A DNA stretch of 64,000 bases from Actinomycetota bacterium (GTDB lineage Bacteria; Actinomycetota; Actinomycetes; Nanopelagicales; Nanopelagicaceae). The translations under genes were made by a program, and so were the position numbers. How positions within the stretch are numbered: the stretch's first letter is position 1; the number at the start of each line of letters is the position of its first letter. The stretch is taken from contig JACMQL010000046.1 in NCBI GenBank assembly GCA_014377015.1, positions 1-64,000 on the forward strand. The letters are read 5' to 3'. The notes beneath the pieces are model-generated. The model made no database searches. It worked only from the letters and a program-made list of their open reading frames with translations, and was not told the DNA's origin. Positions 1 through 10,141 of this stretch are shown piece by piece.

Positions 1-145
1 AGTGACAGCTGAAGTTCTGGACGAAGTTAAGGGTCCCAAGATCCACATTCTTCGTTACAAGAACAAGACTGGCTATCGCCGTCGGCAAGGTTTCCGCTCA
101 CAGAACACCCGCGTCAAAATCACCGCCATTAACGGCGCTAACTAA
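1..145 (+). CDS. rplU: 50S ribosomal protein L21, C-terminal part
   Basis: Only the last 47 codons are in the window; the reading frame is open from base 2 to the TAA at 143-145. The visible segment carries the C-terminal signature of L21: [19 protein letters not shown], then the QNTRVKIT end. L21 binds 23S rRNA in the large subunit. It lies 11 nt upstream of rpmA (L27), the near-universal partner of rplU, and the shared stop/Shine-Dalgarno stretch (TAAGGAG) suggests translational coupling. The identification rests on both the sequence and this neighbour. Confidence 0.93.
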   Translation, partial: VTAEVLDEVKGPKIHILRYKNKTGYRRRQGFRSQNTRVKITAINGAN

Positions 146-156
146 GGAGTTGAGAG

Positions 157-411
157 ATGGCAAGTAAAAAAGGTGTCTCGTCAACGCGCAATGGTCGCGA
201 TTCGAATGCGCAATACCTCGGAATTAAGCGCTTCGGCGGTCAGGTTGTAAAGAACGGCGAGATCTTGGTTCGTCAACGCGGGACCCATTTCCACCCAGGT
301 GCGAATGTAGGTCGTGGCAAGGATGACACTCTCTTTGCTCTTGCAGCAGGAGCTGTCGAATTCGGTCGCGCGCGCGGTCGTCGTGTGGTGAATGTGGTTC
401 CCGTCGCCTAG
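157..411 (+). CDS. rpmA: 50S ribosomal protein L27
   Basis: The 84-residue protein has the L27 start [16 protein letters not shown], the central [20 protein letters not shown] motif and a basic C-terminus. L27 sits at the peptidyl-transferase centre and its N-terminal tail reaches the P-site tRNA. The tail begins MASKKG without the cleavable extension found in Firmicutes. The start has a Shine-Dalgarno AAGGAG about 7 nt upstream, formed by the end of rplU. The gene is followed by a terminator, so rplU-rpmA form a unit separable from obgE. Confidence 0.97.
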   Translation: MASKKGVSSTRNGRDSNAQYLGIKRFGGQVVKNGEILVRQRGTHFHPGANVGRGKDDTLFALAAGAVEFGRARGRRVVNVVPVA

Positions 412-430
412 TTTTCGGTTCTCATAAATG

Positions 431-464
431 AGCGGGCCGTGAATGCGGACCCGCTTTTTTATTT
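431..464 (+). terminator. Rho-independent terminator after rpmA
   Basis: AGCGGG (431-436) pairs with CCCGCT (450-455) around a 13-nt loop and is followed directly by a run of six T and further T-rich sequence. It ends the rplU-rpmA transcript 20 nt after the L27 stop codon. Downstream obgE therefore needs read-through or its own promoter. Confidence 0.75.
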
Positions 465-501
465 TTATAAATGAGTAATGAAATTTCGGAAAGGAGCGAA
501 A

Positions 502-2037
502 ATGACAACATTCGTTGATCGCATAACATTGTTCGCTTCTGCAGGAAATGGTGGCGATGGTTGCGTTTCAGTTAAGCGTGAAAAATTTAAGCCACTTGGC
601 GGACCAGATGGTGGCAATGGCGGACGCGGCGGAGACATCACCCTTGTAGTCGACCCAAATATCACCACCCTTCTTGATTACCACCACTCACCGCATCGCA
701 AAGCAACATCAGGTCGCGCGGGATATGGCGATCGTAAAGATGGACCATCTGGTGATGATCTGATTCTCAAAGTTCCTAACGGAACCGTTGTTCTCGATAA
801 AGATGGAAATCAAATTGCCGACCTAGTTGGTAATGGAACCGTCTTTATCGCCGCGCAGGGCGGTCGTGGCGGTCTAGGCAATTTAGCTCTTGCCTCGTCA
901 AAGCGTCGTGCACCTGGGTTCGCACTTCTTGGCGAACCCGGTGAAGAGCGCGCACTTATTCTCGAACTCAAAAGCGTTGCCGATATTGCCCTTGTTGGTT
1001 ATCCCAGCGCTGGAAAATCTTCACTGATTGCGGCTATTTCTGCGGCGCGACCAAAGATTGCTGATTATCCATTTACAACTCTCGTTCCAAATCTTGGTGT
1101 AGTTCAAGCAGGAGAGACCCGCTTTACTGTGGCGGATGTTCCAGGACTAATTCCTGGTGCTAGCCAAGGTAAGGGACTTGGTCTGGAATTTCTTCGCCAT
1201 GTGGAACGGTGCGTGGCGCTCGTACATGTCCTCGATTGCGGCACTTTAGAAACTGACCGCAACCCGATTCAAGATCTTGAAATCATTGAATCAGAATTGG
1301 CGCAGTACGGCGGTCTAGAGGATCGACCGCGCATCATTGCGCTTAACAAGATTGACCTTCCTGATGGCGCGGCTATGGCTGACATGGTCTCCCAAGAACT
1401 TCGCGATCGCGGCTATGAGGTATATCCAGTCTCGGCTGCATCGCGACAGGGACTCACCGAACTTACCTATGCAATGGCACGATTGATCCAAAAATCGCGT
1501 GCTGAAGCTGCAGTAGAAGAACGCACTCGAATTGTTCTTCGTCCTGTCGCGGTCGATGACTCTGGATTTACGGTCACTCCAAATGCAGACGGTTCATTTA
1601 CTGTGGCTGGCGCAAAGATCGAGCGCTGGGTGCGTCAAACCAACTTTAAGAATGCCGAAGCAATTGGTTACCTGGCAGATCGCATGGCCCAACTTGGTGT
1701 TGAAAAAGAATTATTTAAAAAGGGTGCGGTTGCCGGAAGTGAAGTTCGCGTGGGCAAGGGCGATGACGCAGTCGTCTTTGATTGGGAGCCAACTATTGAA
1801 GCCGGCGCGGAGTTACTCGGGGCGCGTGGAGATGACACGCGATTTGATTCGCTATGGCGAGGCCGAGAAATTCATCACGATCAACTCAGTGAGGAAGAGC
1901 TCGCACGCCAGTGGGAGTTCTCAGTTCCTGACCCCCACACACCGGCGATCGTTGCAGAAGTAATTAATGATGTGGAAGATGTGGCAGAGGATGCCGCTGA
2001 AGCGGTTGAGGAGCTAACGGAAGAGTTAACTAAGTGA
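502..2037 (+). CDS. obgE: Obg-family GTPase (ObgE/CgtA)
   Basis: The protein (511 aa) has three parts. Residues 1-155 form the glycine-rich Obg fold ([27 protein letters not shown]). The G domain follows with GYPSAGKSS (G1), DYPFTTL (G2), DVPGLI (G3), NKID (G4) and SAAS (G5). A C-terminal OCT domain is followed by an acidic, Glu-rich tail. The family acts in 50S assembly and stress growth control. The start is placed at the ATG at 502 because AAGGAG lies 5 nt upstream; an in-frame ATG at 478 lacks such a site and would add eight residues. It overlaps proB by the four bases GTGA. Confidence 0.96.
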   Translation: MTTFVDRITLFASAGNGGDGCVSVKREKFKPLGGPDGGNGGRGGDITLVVDPNITTLLDYHHSPHRKATSGRAGYGDRKDGPSGDDLILKVPNGTVVLDKDGNQIADLVGNGTVFIAAQGGRGGLGNLALASSKRRAPGFALLGEPGEERALILELKSVADIALVGYPSAGKSSLIAAISAARPKIADYPFTTLVPNLGVVQAGETRFTVADVPGLIPGASQGKGLGLEFLRHVERCVALVHVLDCGTLETDRNPIQDLEIIESELAQYGGLEDRPRIIALNKIDLPDGAAMADMVSQELRDRGYEVYPVSAASRQGLTELTYAMARLIQKSRAEAAVEERTRIVLRPVAVDDSGFTVTPNADGSFTVAGAKIERWVRQTNFKNAEAIGYLADRMAQLGVEKELFKKGAVAGSEVRVGKGDDAVVFDWEPTIEAGAELLGARGDDTRFDSLWRGREIHHDQLSEEELARQWEFSVPDPHTPAIVAEVINDVEDVAEDAAEAVEELTEELTK

Positions 2038-3149
2038 GTCGCGCGCAATTAGTTAATGCGAAGCAGATCGTTTTTAAGATTGGATCTTCATCCCTCACCG
2101 GAAAAGCCGGCTCCACATTGGATCCCGATGCAGTAGACCGACTCGTTGATCTCGTGGCGCAGGCACGAAAGCGCGGTGCAGAAGTTGCGGTTGTATCTTC
2201 TGGAGCAATTGCCGCTGGACTCGCGCCACTCGGACTCAAAGCTCGACCAAGAGATTTGGCAACTCAACAGGCGGCTGCGTCCGTGGGTCAAGGATTGCTG
2301 ATCTATCGGTATACCGAAAGTTTTGCCAGGTACGGCATTACCGCCTCGCAGATTTTGCTGACTACTCAAGACATTGTTCGCCGATCGCACTATCAAAACG
2401 CGCAACGTACTCTCTATCGTTTGCTCGCTTTAGGCGTAGTCCCTGTAATTAATGAGAACGACACAGTCGGCACTCAAGAGATTCGGTTTGGCGACAATGA
2501 TCGCCTCGCAGCGCTTATCTCACTACTTATCGGAGCTGATCTATTAGTTCTCGTCTCTGATATTGATGCCCTTTACGACGCTCCGCCTTCTCATTCAGGA
2601 GCAGAGCGAGTTAGTAATGTTTCTGATGTCGCAGATATTGATGACTCAACTTTGGGTGGTGCTGGTAGCGCGGGAGTTGGTAGTGGGGGAATGGTCACAA
2701 AGATTGAAGCGGCACGTATTGCTACAAGCGCTGGTATCCCAATGCTCCTAACTTCACTTGCTGGTGCAGAAAAAGCTCTGTCTGGAGAAGATTTCGGAAC
2801 TTATTTCGCGGCGCAACCTTCTAAAGCAAATTCGCGGATGCTCTGGCTGGCACACGCGTCCACTCCGGCGGGCCGATTGATAATTGATGCAGGTGCTGTC
2901 ACGGCTCTCACAGAGAGAGGCGTTTCACTTTTGCCGGCGGGCGTTACGGCAGTAGAAGGCGAATTCTTTGCTGGGGATGCCGTCGAAATCGCATCTCCTG
3001 AAGGTGTTGTTATCGCTCGTGGATTAGTTGGCTTTGATTCGAGCGAGATTCCAAAAATGTTAGGACGTTCAACTAAAGAACTCGCCAAGGAATTAGGACC
3101 AGAGTATGAGCGCGAGTTAATTAATAGAGACGATCTTGTACTTCTCTAA
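2034..3149 (+). CDS. proB: Glutamate 5-kinase
   Basis: This enzyme phosphorylates glutamate with ATP in the first step of proline synthesis. The 371-aa protein starts with the amino-acid kinase fold ([21 protein letters not shown]) and has the substrate-binding [19 protein letters not shown] segment and the [13 protein letters not shown] motif. A C-terminal PUA domain of about 90 residues follows ([13 protein letters not shown] onward). The start codon is GTG, overlapping the obgE stop, so the two are probably translated together. Its partner proA lies 1.7 kb downstream, separated by two genes on the other strand. Confidence 0.96.
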   Translation: MSRAQLVNAKQIVFKIGSSSLTGKAGSTLDPDAVDRLVDLVAQARKRGAEVAVVSSGAIAAGLAPLGLKARPRDLATQQAAASVGQGLLIYRYTESFARYGITASQILLTTQDIVRRSHYQNAQRTLYRLLALGVVPVINENDTVGTQEIRFGDNDRLAALISLLIGADLLVLVSDIDALYDAPPSHSGAERVSNVSDVADIDDSTLGGAGSAGVGSGGMVTKIEAARIATSAGIPMLLTSLAGAEKALSGEDFGTYFAAQPSKANSRMLWLAHASTPAGRLIIDAGAVTALTERGVSLLPAGVTAVEGEFFAGDAVEIASPEGVVIARGLVGFDSSEIPKMLGRSTKELAKELGPEYERELINRDDLVLL

Positions 3150-3631
3150 ACTGGAACAGTTATTGGTTCTGGCGGAAGGCCGTTAGCCAAGAGATCTCTG
3201 AGAAGAGGCGCCAAACTTCGAGGAGTTAAAAAATCATCGGTTTTGTCGAGTTCTTCTTGGGTCCACCATTTATGTTCTTGCATCACTTCAAGTTCGACAT
3301 CAGTAAAACCTGAAGTGTCAATTTCAAAGTTTGCCACGCGGGCGAAGTACCACTTTTCTCTCACGTCTTGGTGGCTTCCGTAAAAAGTGAAGATGTGACG
3401 GCGGTTCCAGATATGCGGACCGAGTTCGAAATCCACCAGTCCTGTTTCCTCTGCTACTTCGCGCTTTGCGGCTGCTTCGGCGGATTCACCGTCTTCAATC
3501 CCACCGCCGGGTGGAAACCAGAACCGGACCTCAGGTTTCGCGGGATCTTGTCCACGAAAAAGCAAAACGCGATCTTTTTCATCGATGAGCAATACTCGAG
3601 AAGTGGGCCGAATCTTTGGTTGAACATTCAT
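3146..3631 (-). CDS. Nudix hydrolase
   Basis: The 161-aa protein carries a complete Nudix box at residues about 43-65: GGIEDGE, then REVAEETGL, fitting GX5EX7REUXEEXGU. Nudix enzymes hydrolyse nucleoside diphosphates linked to another group; the substrate cannot be told from sequence. The flanking WFPPGG and the WWTQEEL segment are typical of MutT/ADP-ribose-type members. It runs convergently to proB, their stop codons overlapping by four bases, and lies 5 nt downstream of the serine hydrolase gene on the same strand, so the two are probably one transcript. Confidence 0.88.
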   Translation of the reverse strand: MNVQPKIRPTSRVLLIDEKDRVLLFRGQDPAKPEVRFWFPPGGGIEDGESAEAAAKREVAEETGLVDFELGPHIWNRRHIFTFYGSHQDVREKWYFARVANFEIDTSGFTDVELEVMQEHKWWTQEELDKTDDFLTPRSLAPLLRDLLANGLPPEPITVPV

Positions 3632-3636
3632 AAGGT

Positions 3637-4806
3637 TTAGAGTCTAGAAGAAACGAGATCGTGCAAAACGCCGACGGTCAACTCTTCGTTATTGCCATCG
3701 TCAGTGGGCTCATCACTTAATTTCACGATAACGGTGTGAGTTGATGGGTGCACGAAGATGAATTGCCCATGCAACCCAAGAAGCATGGTGGTGCCCTCGA
3801 AAGGGTGCCAAACTTGTGCTCCATAGCCCCATCCATGATCGAGCGTCGTTACTGGAGAAGTTAGGCGATCCATCCATTTCGCGCCGATTACATCTCCAGT
3901 GTTGTTTTTGCTCGCTCCGTTATCAAGAATGAGCTTGCCGATCTTCGCGAAGTCGCGAGCAGTTGCGTTGAAGCAGCAGAATGTTTTTTCAAGTCCGCCT
4001 ACTCGATCTACATTCCAAAATGCGCTGTCTTCTGCTCCGATTGCTTGCCAAACATTCTTGCTGAAGTAATCCGACACCCTGGTTCCGGTAACTTTCTGGA
4101 TGATGAAGCCAAGCATCTGGGTATCCACGCTTCGATACACTGATTGACTGCCAGGTTCCTTGGCCATTTTGCGATTGTGCTTGAGAAAGAAATTCAAATC
4201 AGTTGTTGCATACATCTGGGCGATTGCGACGCCCCACCCGGATGGCCCAGAAGGATAATTGTCGGAGACCCCAACACCAGATTGCATATCAAGCAAGTTC
4301 TGGATCGTTATCCGATCGAAACTTCCACCCGTCTTAAATTCCGGGAAGTACTTAATAAAGGCGTCGCTTTCTTTCACCTTGTCCTGTGCAATTAGTTGGC
4401 CGATCATGATTGAAGTGAGTGTTTTTGCCACGGAGTACGATGGAAGTTTTGTCTTCGCTGTTGTGGATTTGTTATACCACTCGTAAGTAATCACGCCATT
4501 TCGAATTACAAGAAATGCGTTGGTATGGGTGTAGCGTAAAAATTCATCAAAGGGGATGCTCGATTCATCCCAACTCACCGAAGCGGGCATAACTTCGGGT
4601 TTACTGCTCCATGGCACAGGTGTGGGAGCTGGGGCGACAACATGAAAGGGCATCAAGGTCGGTGTTTTCGAAGCCGGAGCCAGTCCTAGTCGAATTGCCG
4701 CGAGAGGTTCTGGATAGTGGATCACCCGCGTAGTCGCAAATAGAAGTAGGTAAACAGTCGCAAGCGCGATTACTACATTTCTGGTGTAGCGCAATAAACG
4801 GGGCAT
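3637..4806 (-). CDS. Membrane-anchored serine hydrolase, beta-lactamase (class C) fold
   Basis: The 389-aa protein begins with an uncleaved-looking membrane segment (residues about 10-28, VVIALATVYLLLFATT) and has the three active-site motifs of penicillin-binding/class C enzymes: S125-V-A-K128, Y224-R-S226 and H346-G-Q. These match esterase/6-aminohexanoate-dimer-hydrolase relatives rather than true beta-lactamases, which have KTG at motif 3. The substrate is unknown. There is no Shine-Dalgarno; TATCAT lies six bases before the ATG on the minus strand, so the mRNA may be leaderless. It is divergent from proA with a gap of about 33 nt. Confidence 0.82.
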   Translation of the reverse strand: MPRLLRYTRNVVIALATVYLLLFATTRVIHYPEPLAAIRLGLAPASKTPTLMPFHVVAPAPTPVPWSSKPEVMPASVSWDESSIPFDEFLRYTHTNAFLVIRNGVITYEWYNKSTTAKTKLPSYSVAKTLTSIMIGQLIAQDKVKESDAFIKYFPEFKTGGSFDRITIQNLLDMQSGVGVSDNYPSGPSGWGVAIAQMYATTDLNFFLKHNRKMAKEPGSQSVYRSVDTQMLGFIIQKVTGTRVSDYFSKNVWQAIGAEDSAFWNVDRVGGLEKTFCCFNATARDFAKIGKLILDNGASKNNTGDVIGAKWMDRLTSPVTTLDHGWGYGAQVWHPFEGTTMLLGLHGQFIFVHPSTHTVIVKLSDEPTDDGNNEELTVGVLHDLVSSRL

Positions 4807-4839
4807 GAGTGAATGATAAGCCCCGCTAGGCTTGCAGAC

Positions 4840-6108
4840 ATGGATGCCGATACCTTAATCTCCGATTTGGCTCGGATTGCACGTCAAGGCGCGCGCACCC
4901 TGGCAATTACAAGTGGTTTACAACGGCAAGCCGCGCTACTGGCTATTGCAGATGAGATTGATAAGCACGCTTCAGATATCTTGTTTGCAAATCAGAAAGA
5001 CATGGCGCGCGCTGACGCAGATGAGATGCATCCGCAAATGCAGGATCGACTTCTTCTGACTGCCTCAAGAATCGAAGGAATGGCAAGTGGCCTAAGGCAA
5101 GTAGCCAATCTTCCCGATCCCCTCGGTGTGACTCTTCGCGAATCGACTTTGCCAAACGGCTTGCATCTGCGACAGATTTCGGTGCCTTTTGGCGTTATTG
5201 GCATGGTGTACGAAGCCCGACCCAATGTCACAGTTGATGCTGCCGCAATCTTGCTCATGTCAGGCAATGCCGCTCTTTTGCGCGGTTCATCAAATGCGGC
5301 AAATAGCAATGCAATGTTGGTCGACATCATGCGCCAGGCACTGAAGCGAACAGCCATCTCGCCAGATGTAATTCAATTAGTACCTTCAGAAAGTCGCGAA
5401 ACTGTCCGAGCTCTGTTACGCGCACGAGGCAAAGTTGATTTAGTTATTCCACGTGGCAGCGCCTCTCTAATTCGCATGGTTGTCGACGAATCCACCGTAC
5501 CGACCATCGAGACTGGAGCAGGTGTGTGCCATGTCTACGTTGACGAGTCTGCAGATTTCGGTAAAGCACTGCCAATCCTTCTAAATTCGAAAACTCATCG
5601 GCCCAGTGTCTGCAATGCTGCTGAAACTCTGCTTGTCCATGAGGGGATTGCAGATCGATTCCTACCTGTCGCCCTACAACAGTTGTCGCAAGCCGGTGTG
5701 ACCTTGCACTGTGATGCAAAGGCGTTGACTTTTGCGGAAGAGTTGGGAGTTCCTGCAACTCTCGCCACTGATGAGAATTGGCGAACGGAATATGGAATCC
5801 TAGAGATGAATGTCGGAGTGGTCTCCTCAGTGGATGGCGCCATAGACCACATCACCGAGTACGGCACCAACCACACTGAAGCCATAGTCACAGAAGACAA
5901 ATCTGCAGCAGATCGATTCATTGCGCTCTCCGACAGCGCCGCCATCATGGTAAATGCATCAACTCGTTTTACCGACGGCGAGCAAATGGGATTTGGTGCT
6001 GAAATTGGAATTTCAAATCAAAAGCTCCACGCCCGTGGTCCAATGGGTCTCGACGCAATGACTACAACCAAGTGGGTAGTGACTGGATCGGGCCAGATTC
6101 GTTCATAG
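4840..6108 (+). CDS. proA: Gamma-glutamyl phosphate reductase
   Basis: This NADPH enzyme converts gamma-glutamyl phosphate to glutamate semialdehyde, the second step of proline synthesis. It has the aldehyde-dehydrogenase fold with catalytic Cys230 in ETGAGVCHVYVD, the GNAALLRGSSNA loop and the C-terminal EIGISNQKLHARGPMGL signature. The start at 4840 gives 422 aa, the usual length, and TAGGCT sits seven bases upstream, fitting a leaderless mRNA. An in-frame ATG at 4813 would add nine residues. proA is separated from proB by the two opposite-strand hydrolase genes, so it needs its own promoter. Confidence 0.95.
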   Translation: MDADTLISDLARIARQGARTLAITSGLQRQAALLAIADEIDKHASDILFANQKDMARADADEMHPQMQDRLLLTASRIEGMASGLRQVANLPDPLGVTLRESTLPNGLHLRQISVPFGVIGMVYEARPNVTVDAAAILLMSGNAALLRGSSNAANSNAMLVDIMRQALKRTAISPDVIQLVPSESRETVRALLRARGKVDLVIPRGSASLIRMVVDESTVPTIETGAGVCHVYVDESADFGKALPILLNSKTHRPSVCNAAETLLVHEGIADRFLPVALQQLSQAGVTLHCDAKALTFAEELGVPATLATDENWRTEYGILEMNVGVVSSVDGAIDHITEYGTNHTEAIVTEDKSAADRFIALSDSAAIMVNASTRFTDGEQMGFGAEIGISNQKLHARGPMGLDAMTTTKWVVTGSGQIRS

Positions 6109-6111
6109 GAG

Positions 6112-6438
6112 CTAGAGCGAAAGTGCAGCTTTCAAGCCATTTGCAATTTCAGCCATCGCCTTTGAACTGAGCGCGCCAAGATCTCGTGTAATTTCATCTT
6201 CATATAACTCGACGATGTCATCACATATTGCTCGGCCGAGAAATACTTCTCCTTTCCCAAGCTCCACAATGCTGGGAATACTCGGTTTCGGTGAGGTCGT
6301 TAGCCGAACGGCAAGTACTTGAGGTAGATGCACATTTCTCCGGTTATTTGAAACAACTAGAAAGTATTTTTCATTTTTAATCGTGGAAAGTTTTGCACCG
6401 TAAACGCGGCCATGAAGTAAGGGCCATGGAGATTTCAT
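6112..6438 (-). CDS. PemK/MazF-like toxin
   Basis: The 108-aa protein resembles the actinobacterial MazF-like family: GRVYGAKL at the N-terminus, the core strand FLVVSNNRRN, LAVRLTTSPKP, then ICDDIVELYEDEI and a C-terminal LGALSSKAMAEIANGLKAAL helix. MazF toxins cut single-stranded RNA. The Arg-Pro pair at the start of the core strand in E. coli MazF is here Lys-Tyr, so ribonuclease activity is not certain. Its start overlaps the upstream gene's stop by four bases (ATGA), the usual toxin-antitoxin arrangement. It converges on proA, ending 3 nt from its stop. Confidence 0.72.
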   Translation of the reverse strand: MKSPWPLLHGRVYGAKLSTIKNEKYFLVVSNNRRNVHLPQVLAVRLTTSPKPSIPSIVELGKGEVFLGRAICDDIVELYEDEITRDLGALSSKAMAEIANGLKAALSL

Positions 6439-6758
6439 TCTTCATCTGCCCACGTTGGACGTCGCCTTCGCGCATCTCTGCGCTCCTTTTGCGAATCACC
6501 CTTGGGCTGCGACGCGGCGATTTGAGCATAACCTTCTAGTTCGGCCTTCTCCTTGACCGCCGACATCCCTATCTCAAAGATCGCATGCAACAGCGCTGAA
6601 GTACTGACCTCTTTAACGACAATTTTCGTCTCACTAAGTTTTTCAAGAGCTTCTTGATAGGCAGAAGAACTAAGCAATGTGGATAGGTCACTTTCATTGA
6701 TTTCGGTTAGCGGAAGTGAAGTTCGACGGTGAACCGGGGATTTAATTCTAGTTGTCAT
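6435..6758 (-). CDS. Probable antitoxin of the MazF-like toxin
   Basis: I do not recognise a named family in this 107-aa protein. It has a basic N-terminus (MTTRIKSPVHRR), a central helical part (SALLHAIFEIGMSAVKEKAEL) and a highly charged, probably disordered C-terminus (KERRDARRRRPTWADEE) of the kind antitoxins use to wrap their toxin. It precedes and overlaps the MazF-like gene by four bases. An inverted repeat covers its promoter region, which would fit autorepression. The antitoxin role is inferred from this position and size, not from homology. Confidence 0.6.
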   Translation of the reverse strand: MTTRIKSPVHRRTSLPLTEINESDLSTLLSSSAYQEALEKLSETKIVVKEVSTSALLHAIFEIGMSAVKEKAELEGYAQIAASQPKGDSQKERRDARRRRPTWADEE

Positions 6759-6767
6759 GCCTCAGAT

Positions 6768-6790
6768 AGTGCCACACTAAGATAGGCACT
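6768..6790. promoter_or_regulatory. Inverted repeat before the toxin-antitoxin pair
   Basis: AGTGCC (6768-6773) and GGCACT (6785-6790) form a perfect 6-bp inverted repeat beginning 10 nt upstream of the antitoxin start. A minus-strand -10-like TATCTT lies mostly between the arms. A site of this form could be the operator through which antitoxin or complex represses the pair. Confidence 0.4.
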
Positions 6791-6839
6791 TCAAGTTCTT
6801 CGAAGACAGCAGAATTCGCCGTTGCAGGTCCCGTGTAAA

Positions 6840-6845
6840 TAGACT
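6840..6845 (+). promoter_or_regulatory. Candidate -10 element of a leaderless gatC transcript
   Basis: TAGACT lies seven bases before the gatC ATG, which has no purine-rich Shine-Dalgarno site. That spacing would place the transcript start at or next to the start codon. No good -35 hexamer was found 17 nt upstream. Confidence 0.35.
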
Positions 6846-6852
6846 TTCCTCC

Positions 6853-7152
6853 ATGAGCACACTTTCACGCGAAGATGTGGCAAACCTGGCCAGGCTTGCC
6901 CGAATCGAGATGACGCCAGATGAATTGGACCACTTGGCAACCGAGATGGACGTAATCCTGACCGCGGTTGCCCGTGTGCAGGAAGTCGCAACTGCTGATG
7001 TTAAGCCGACATCTCACCCGCTCCCACTTCGCAATGTGACTCGTCCAGACCTAGTAATTCCAAGTCTTTCCTCTGAAGCCGCGCTCTCTGGCGCCCCCGC
7101 AAAGGAAGATGGACGTTTCCGCGTTCCGCAGATTTTAGGGGAGGAATCATGA
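6853..7152 (+). CDS. gatC: Asp/Glu-tRNA amidotransferase subunit C
   Basis: GatC is the small structural subunit that holds GatA and GatB together in the enzyme that amidates misacylated Glu-tRNA(Gln) or Asp-tRNA(Asn). The 99-aa protein has the family pattern: [21 protein letters not shown], an amphipathic middle, [12 protein letters not shown] and a C-terminal [11 protein letters not shown]. It overlaps gatA by ATGA and begins the gatCAB operon. The operon may be transcribed from a promoter immediately before this gene. Confidence 0.95.
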   Translation: MSTLSREDVANLARLARIEMTPDELDHLATEMDVILTAVARVQEVATADVKPTSHPLPLRNVTRPDLVIPSLSSEAALSGAPAKEDGRFRVPQILGEES

Positions 7153-8645
7153 TCACTCGCTCTGCACATGAGATGGCGAATGCGCTGGAATCTGGCGAAA
7201 TAACTTCTGAAAAACTCACGCAAGATCATCTCGATCGCATTGCGGCCGTTGATGGTGAGGTTCATGCATTTTTGTATGTAGATACTGAGGGTGCGCTTTC
7301 GCAGGCACGCGCTGTTGATGCTGCGCGGGCGAAGGGTGAGAAAGTCGGACCCCTTGCAGGCGTTCCACTTGCTCTTAAAGATGTCATGGTTCAAAAAGGA
7401 GTTCCCACCACTGCAGGATCGAAAATTCTGGAAGGCTGGCGTCCGCCGTACGACGCGACTGTTGTTACAAAATTGAAGTCAGCCGGAATTGTGATTCTTG
7501 GTAAGACCAACATGGATGAATTCGCGATGGGTTCATCGACGGAGAACTCTGCATACGGGCCGACACACAATCCTTGGGATCTCACTCGCATCCCTGGTGG
7601 ATCTGGTGGCGGATCCTCCGCTGCATTGGCAGCTTTTGAAGCACCGTTAGCTATCGGCACTGATACTGGCGGGTCGATTCGTCAGCCTGCGGCAGTCACT
7701 GGCACAGTCGGCGTGAAGCCGACTTATGGCGGAGTTTCTCGTTACGGATTGATTGCATTTTCCTCGAGTTTGGATCAAGCCGGTCCGTGTGCTCGTACGG
7801 TTTTGGATACTGCGTTATTGCATGAGGCTATTGCAGGACATGATCCAAAGGATGCGACAAGTATTGATGCGCCGGTTCCGCAGGTCGTGAAAGCAGCTCG
7901 CGAAGGCGATGTAAAAGGAATGAAAATCGGCGTTGTTAAAGAACTCAATGGTGATGGTTATCAGACTGGTGTGCGTTCGCGCTTTGAAGAATCCTTGGAA
8001 CTTCTAGCGAAAGCCGGCGCGGAAATTGTTGAGGTCTCTTGTCCAAACTTTGAATACGCCCTTGCTGCCTATTACTTGATCGCACCGAGTGAGTGTTCTT
8101 CCAACTTAGCTCGCTTTGATGCCATGCGATATGGCATGCGCGTAGGAGATGATAACGGCGCTTCCGCAGAAATCGTTATGAATTTAACTCGCGAAGTTGG
8201 ATTCGGTCGCGAAGTAAAGCGTCGAATAATCCTTGGTACTTATGCACTTTCCTCTGGCTACTACGATGCCTATTACGGAAGTGCACAGAAGGTACGTACG
8301 TTGATCATGCAGGATTTCACCAATGCGTTCTCAAGTGCGGATGTTTTGGTATCCCCGACTTGCCCGACCACTGCTTTCAAGATTGGCGAGAAAGCCGATG
8401 ATCCACTCGCGATGTACCTCAACGACATTGCGACGATTCCGGTAAACATGGCCGGTATCGGTGGAATGAGTCTTCCTTGTGGTCTGGCTCCAGAAGACGG
8501 CTTACCTGTCGGCTTCCAGGTCATGTCTCCTGCGATGCAAGATCAAAGAATGTACTCAGTAGGAGCGGCACTTGAAGCCGCGTTGCTTTCGCAATGGGGA
8601 GCGCCTTTGCTCTCACAAATTCCCGCATTGGCAGGTGCAAAGTGA
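7149..8645 (+). CDS. gatA: Asp/Glu-tRNA amidotransferase subunit A
   Basis: GatA is the glutaminase subunit, releasing ammonia for transamidation. The 498-aa protein has the amidase-signature triad: Lys in PLALKDVM, Ser in [11 protein letters not shown] and the nucleophile Ser in [12 protein letters not shown]. The [20 protein letters not shown] stretch marks it as GatA rather than a general amidase. Four-base overlaps link it to gatC (ATGA) and gatB (GTGA), so all three subunits are translationally coupled. Confidence 0.97.
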   Translation: MITRSAHEMANALESGEITSEKLTQDHLDRIAAVDGEVHAFLYVDTEGALSQARAVDAARAKGEKVGPLAGVPLALKDVMVQKGVPTTAGSKILEGWRPPYDATVVTKLKSAGIVILGKTNMDEFAMGSSTENSAYGPTHNPWDLTRIPGGSGGGSSAALAAFEAPLAIGTDTGGSIRQPAAVTGTVGVKPTYGGVSRYGLIAFSSSLDQAGPCARTVLDTALLHEAIAGHDPKDATSIDAPVPQVVKAAREGDVKGMKIGVVKELNGDGYQTGVRSRFEESLELLAKAGAEIVEVSCPNFEYALAAYYLIAPSECSSNLARFDAMRYGMRVGDDNGASAEIVMNLTREVGFGREVKRRIILGTYALSSGYYDAYYGSAQKVRTLIMQDFTNAFSSADVLVSPTCPTTAFKIGEKADDPLAMYLNDIATIPVNMAGIGGMSLPCGLAPEDGLPVGFQVMSPAMQDQRMYSVGAALEAALLSQWGAPLLSQIPALAGAK

Positions 8646-10141
8646 GCCTTTCCTACGAAGATGTAATCGCAAAATACGAACCCGTTCTCGGACTTGAGGT
8701 GCACGTTGAACTCAATACGAACTCAAAGATGTTCTGCGGTTGCGCGACGGCTTTCGGAGCAGAGCCCAACACCCAGACCTGTCCAGTGTGCTTGGGTATG
8801 CCCGGTGCTCTTCCGGTTGTAAACGAAAAGGCGATCGAGTCTTCAATCTTGATTGGTTTGGCTTTGCATTGCTCGGTGACACCGTTTAGTCGATTCTCCC
8901 GCAAGAATTATTTTTATCCTGACATGCCGAAGAATTTTCAGATTTCGCAATATGACGAACCTATCTGCGTAAACGGATATGTAGACGTTGAAATTGAAAC
9001 TGAAGAGGGTCCCAAGAAATTCCGCATTGAAATCGAGCGGGTGCATATGGAAGAAGACACGGGCAAGTCGTTGCATATGGGCGGTGCCACCGGTCGAATT
9101 CATGGCGCCGATTACTCACTTCTCGACTTCAACCGCGCTGGAATTCCTTTGGTTGAGATTGTCACCAAAATTGTTCCAGGCACTGGAAAATATGCACCTG
9201 AAGTTGCGAAGGCATACGTTGCAGAACTACGCGATATTTTGCGCTCACTTGGAGTAAGTGATGTGCGCATGGAGCAGGGGTCTCTGCGCTGTGATGCCAA
9301 TGTGTCTCTTCGTTTGATCGGTGCCGAGACTTTGGGCACAAGAAGTGAAACAAAGAACGTCAACTCACTACGGTCGGTTGAGCGCGCAGTACGCGGCGAG
9401 ATGATTCGCCATGCCGAGCTTCTAGAAAAGGGTCAGCGAGTAGTGCAAGAAACTCGCCATTTTCAGGAAGATTCCGGATTGACTCGCTCTGGTCGCTCGA
9501 AAGAACAAGCTGAGGATTACCGTTATTTCCCCGAGCCAGACTTGGTTCCAGTAGAACCCGATGCAGCATGGATTGAAAAATTGCGAGCCTCATTGCCAGA
9601 GCAGCCGACTCTTCGTCGCAAGAGACTGCAAGCAGAGTGGTCGGTACCTGAAAAAGAGATGGCCGCGATGATAAACGCCGATGCGCTCGACATTGTTGAA
9701 ACAACGGTCAAACTTGGCGCCGATCCCGCGAAGGCGCGCAGTTGGTGGCTAGGTGAAATTTCTCGAATCGCAAATGAGCGAGATATAGCTTTGCCGGAGT
9801 TGCCAATCACAGCCAAGGATGTTGCCGCGATTGTTGCGCTAGTTTCGCAGGGCCAACTCACCGACAAGTTGGCTCGCCAAGTTGTTGAGGGAGTCATTAA
9901 CGGAGAGGGAACGCCGGAACACGTTATTCAAGCGCGCGGACTCAAAGTTGTATCTGACGAATCCGCTTTGATGGTGGCGATTGAAAAAGCAATTGAGGCC
10001 CAGCCAGAAACTGCAGAGAAAGTTCGCAATGGACATATTCCGGCTGCAGGTGCGTTGATTGGCGCGGTCATGAAAGAGACGAAGGGCCAAGCAGATGCCG
10101 CTCGCGTAAGAGAGCTCTTACTTTCCCACCTAGGTCAATAG
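8642..10141 (+). CDS. gatB: Asp/Glu-tRNA amidotransferase subunit B
   Basis: GatB binds the misacylated tRNA and carries the kinase-like site that activates the carboxylate. The protein begins [22 protein letters not shown] and has the zinc-type cysteines [19 protein letters not shown], the [21 protein letters not shown] motif and a C-terminal YqeY-like tRNA-binding tail. I place the start at the GTG at 8642, which overlaps the gatA stop and gives 499 aa, the family length; the ATG at 8594 would lie inside gatA and add 16 unrelated residues. Confidence 0.96.
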   Translation: MSLSYEDVIAKYEPVLGLEVHVELNTNSKMFCGCATAFGAEPNTQTCPVCLGMPGALPVVNEKAIESSILIGLALHCSVTPFSRFSRKNYFYPDMPKNFQISQYDEPICVNGYVDVEIETEEGPKKFRIEIERVHMEEDTGKSLHMGGATGRIHGADYSLLDFNRAGIPLVEIVTKIVPGTGKYAPEVAKAYVAELRDILRSLGVSDVRMEQGSLRCDANVSLRLIGAETLGTRSETKNVNSLRSVERAVRGEMIRHAELLEKGQRVVQETRHFQEDSGLTRSGRSKEQAEDYRYFPEPDLVPVEPDAAWIEKLRASLPEQPTLRRKRLQAEWSVPEKEMAAMINADALDIVETTVKLGADPAKARSWWLGEISRIANERDIALPELPITAKDVAAIVALVSQGQLTDKLARQVVEGVINGEGTPEHVIQARGLKVVSDESALMVAIEKAIEAQPETAEKVRNGHIPAAGALIGAVMKETKGQADAARVRELLLSHLGQ

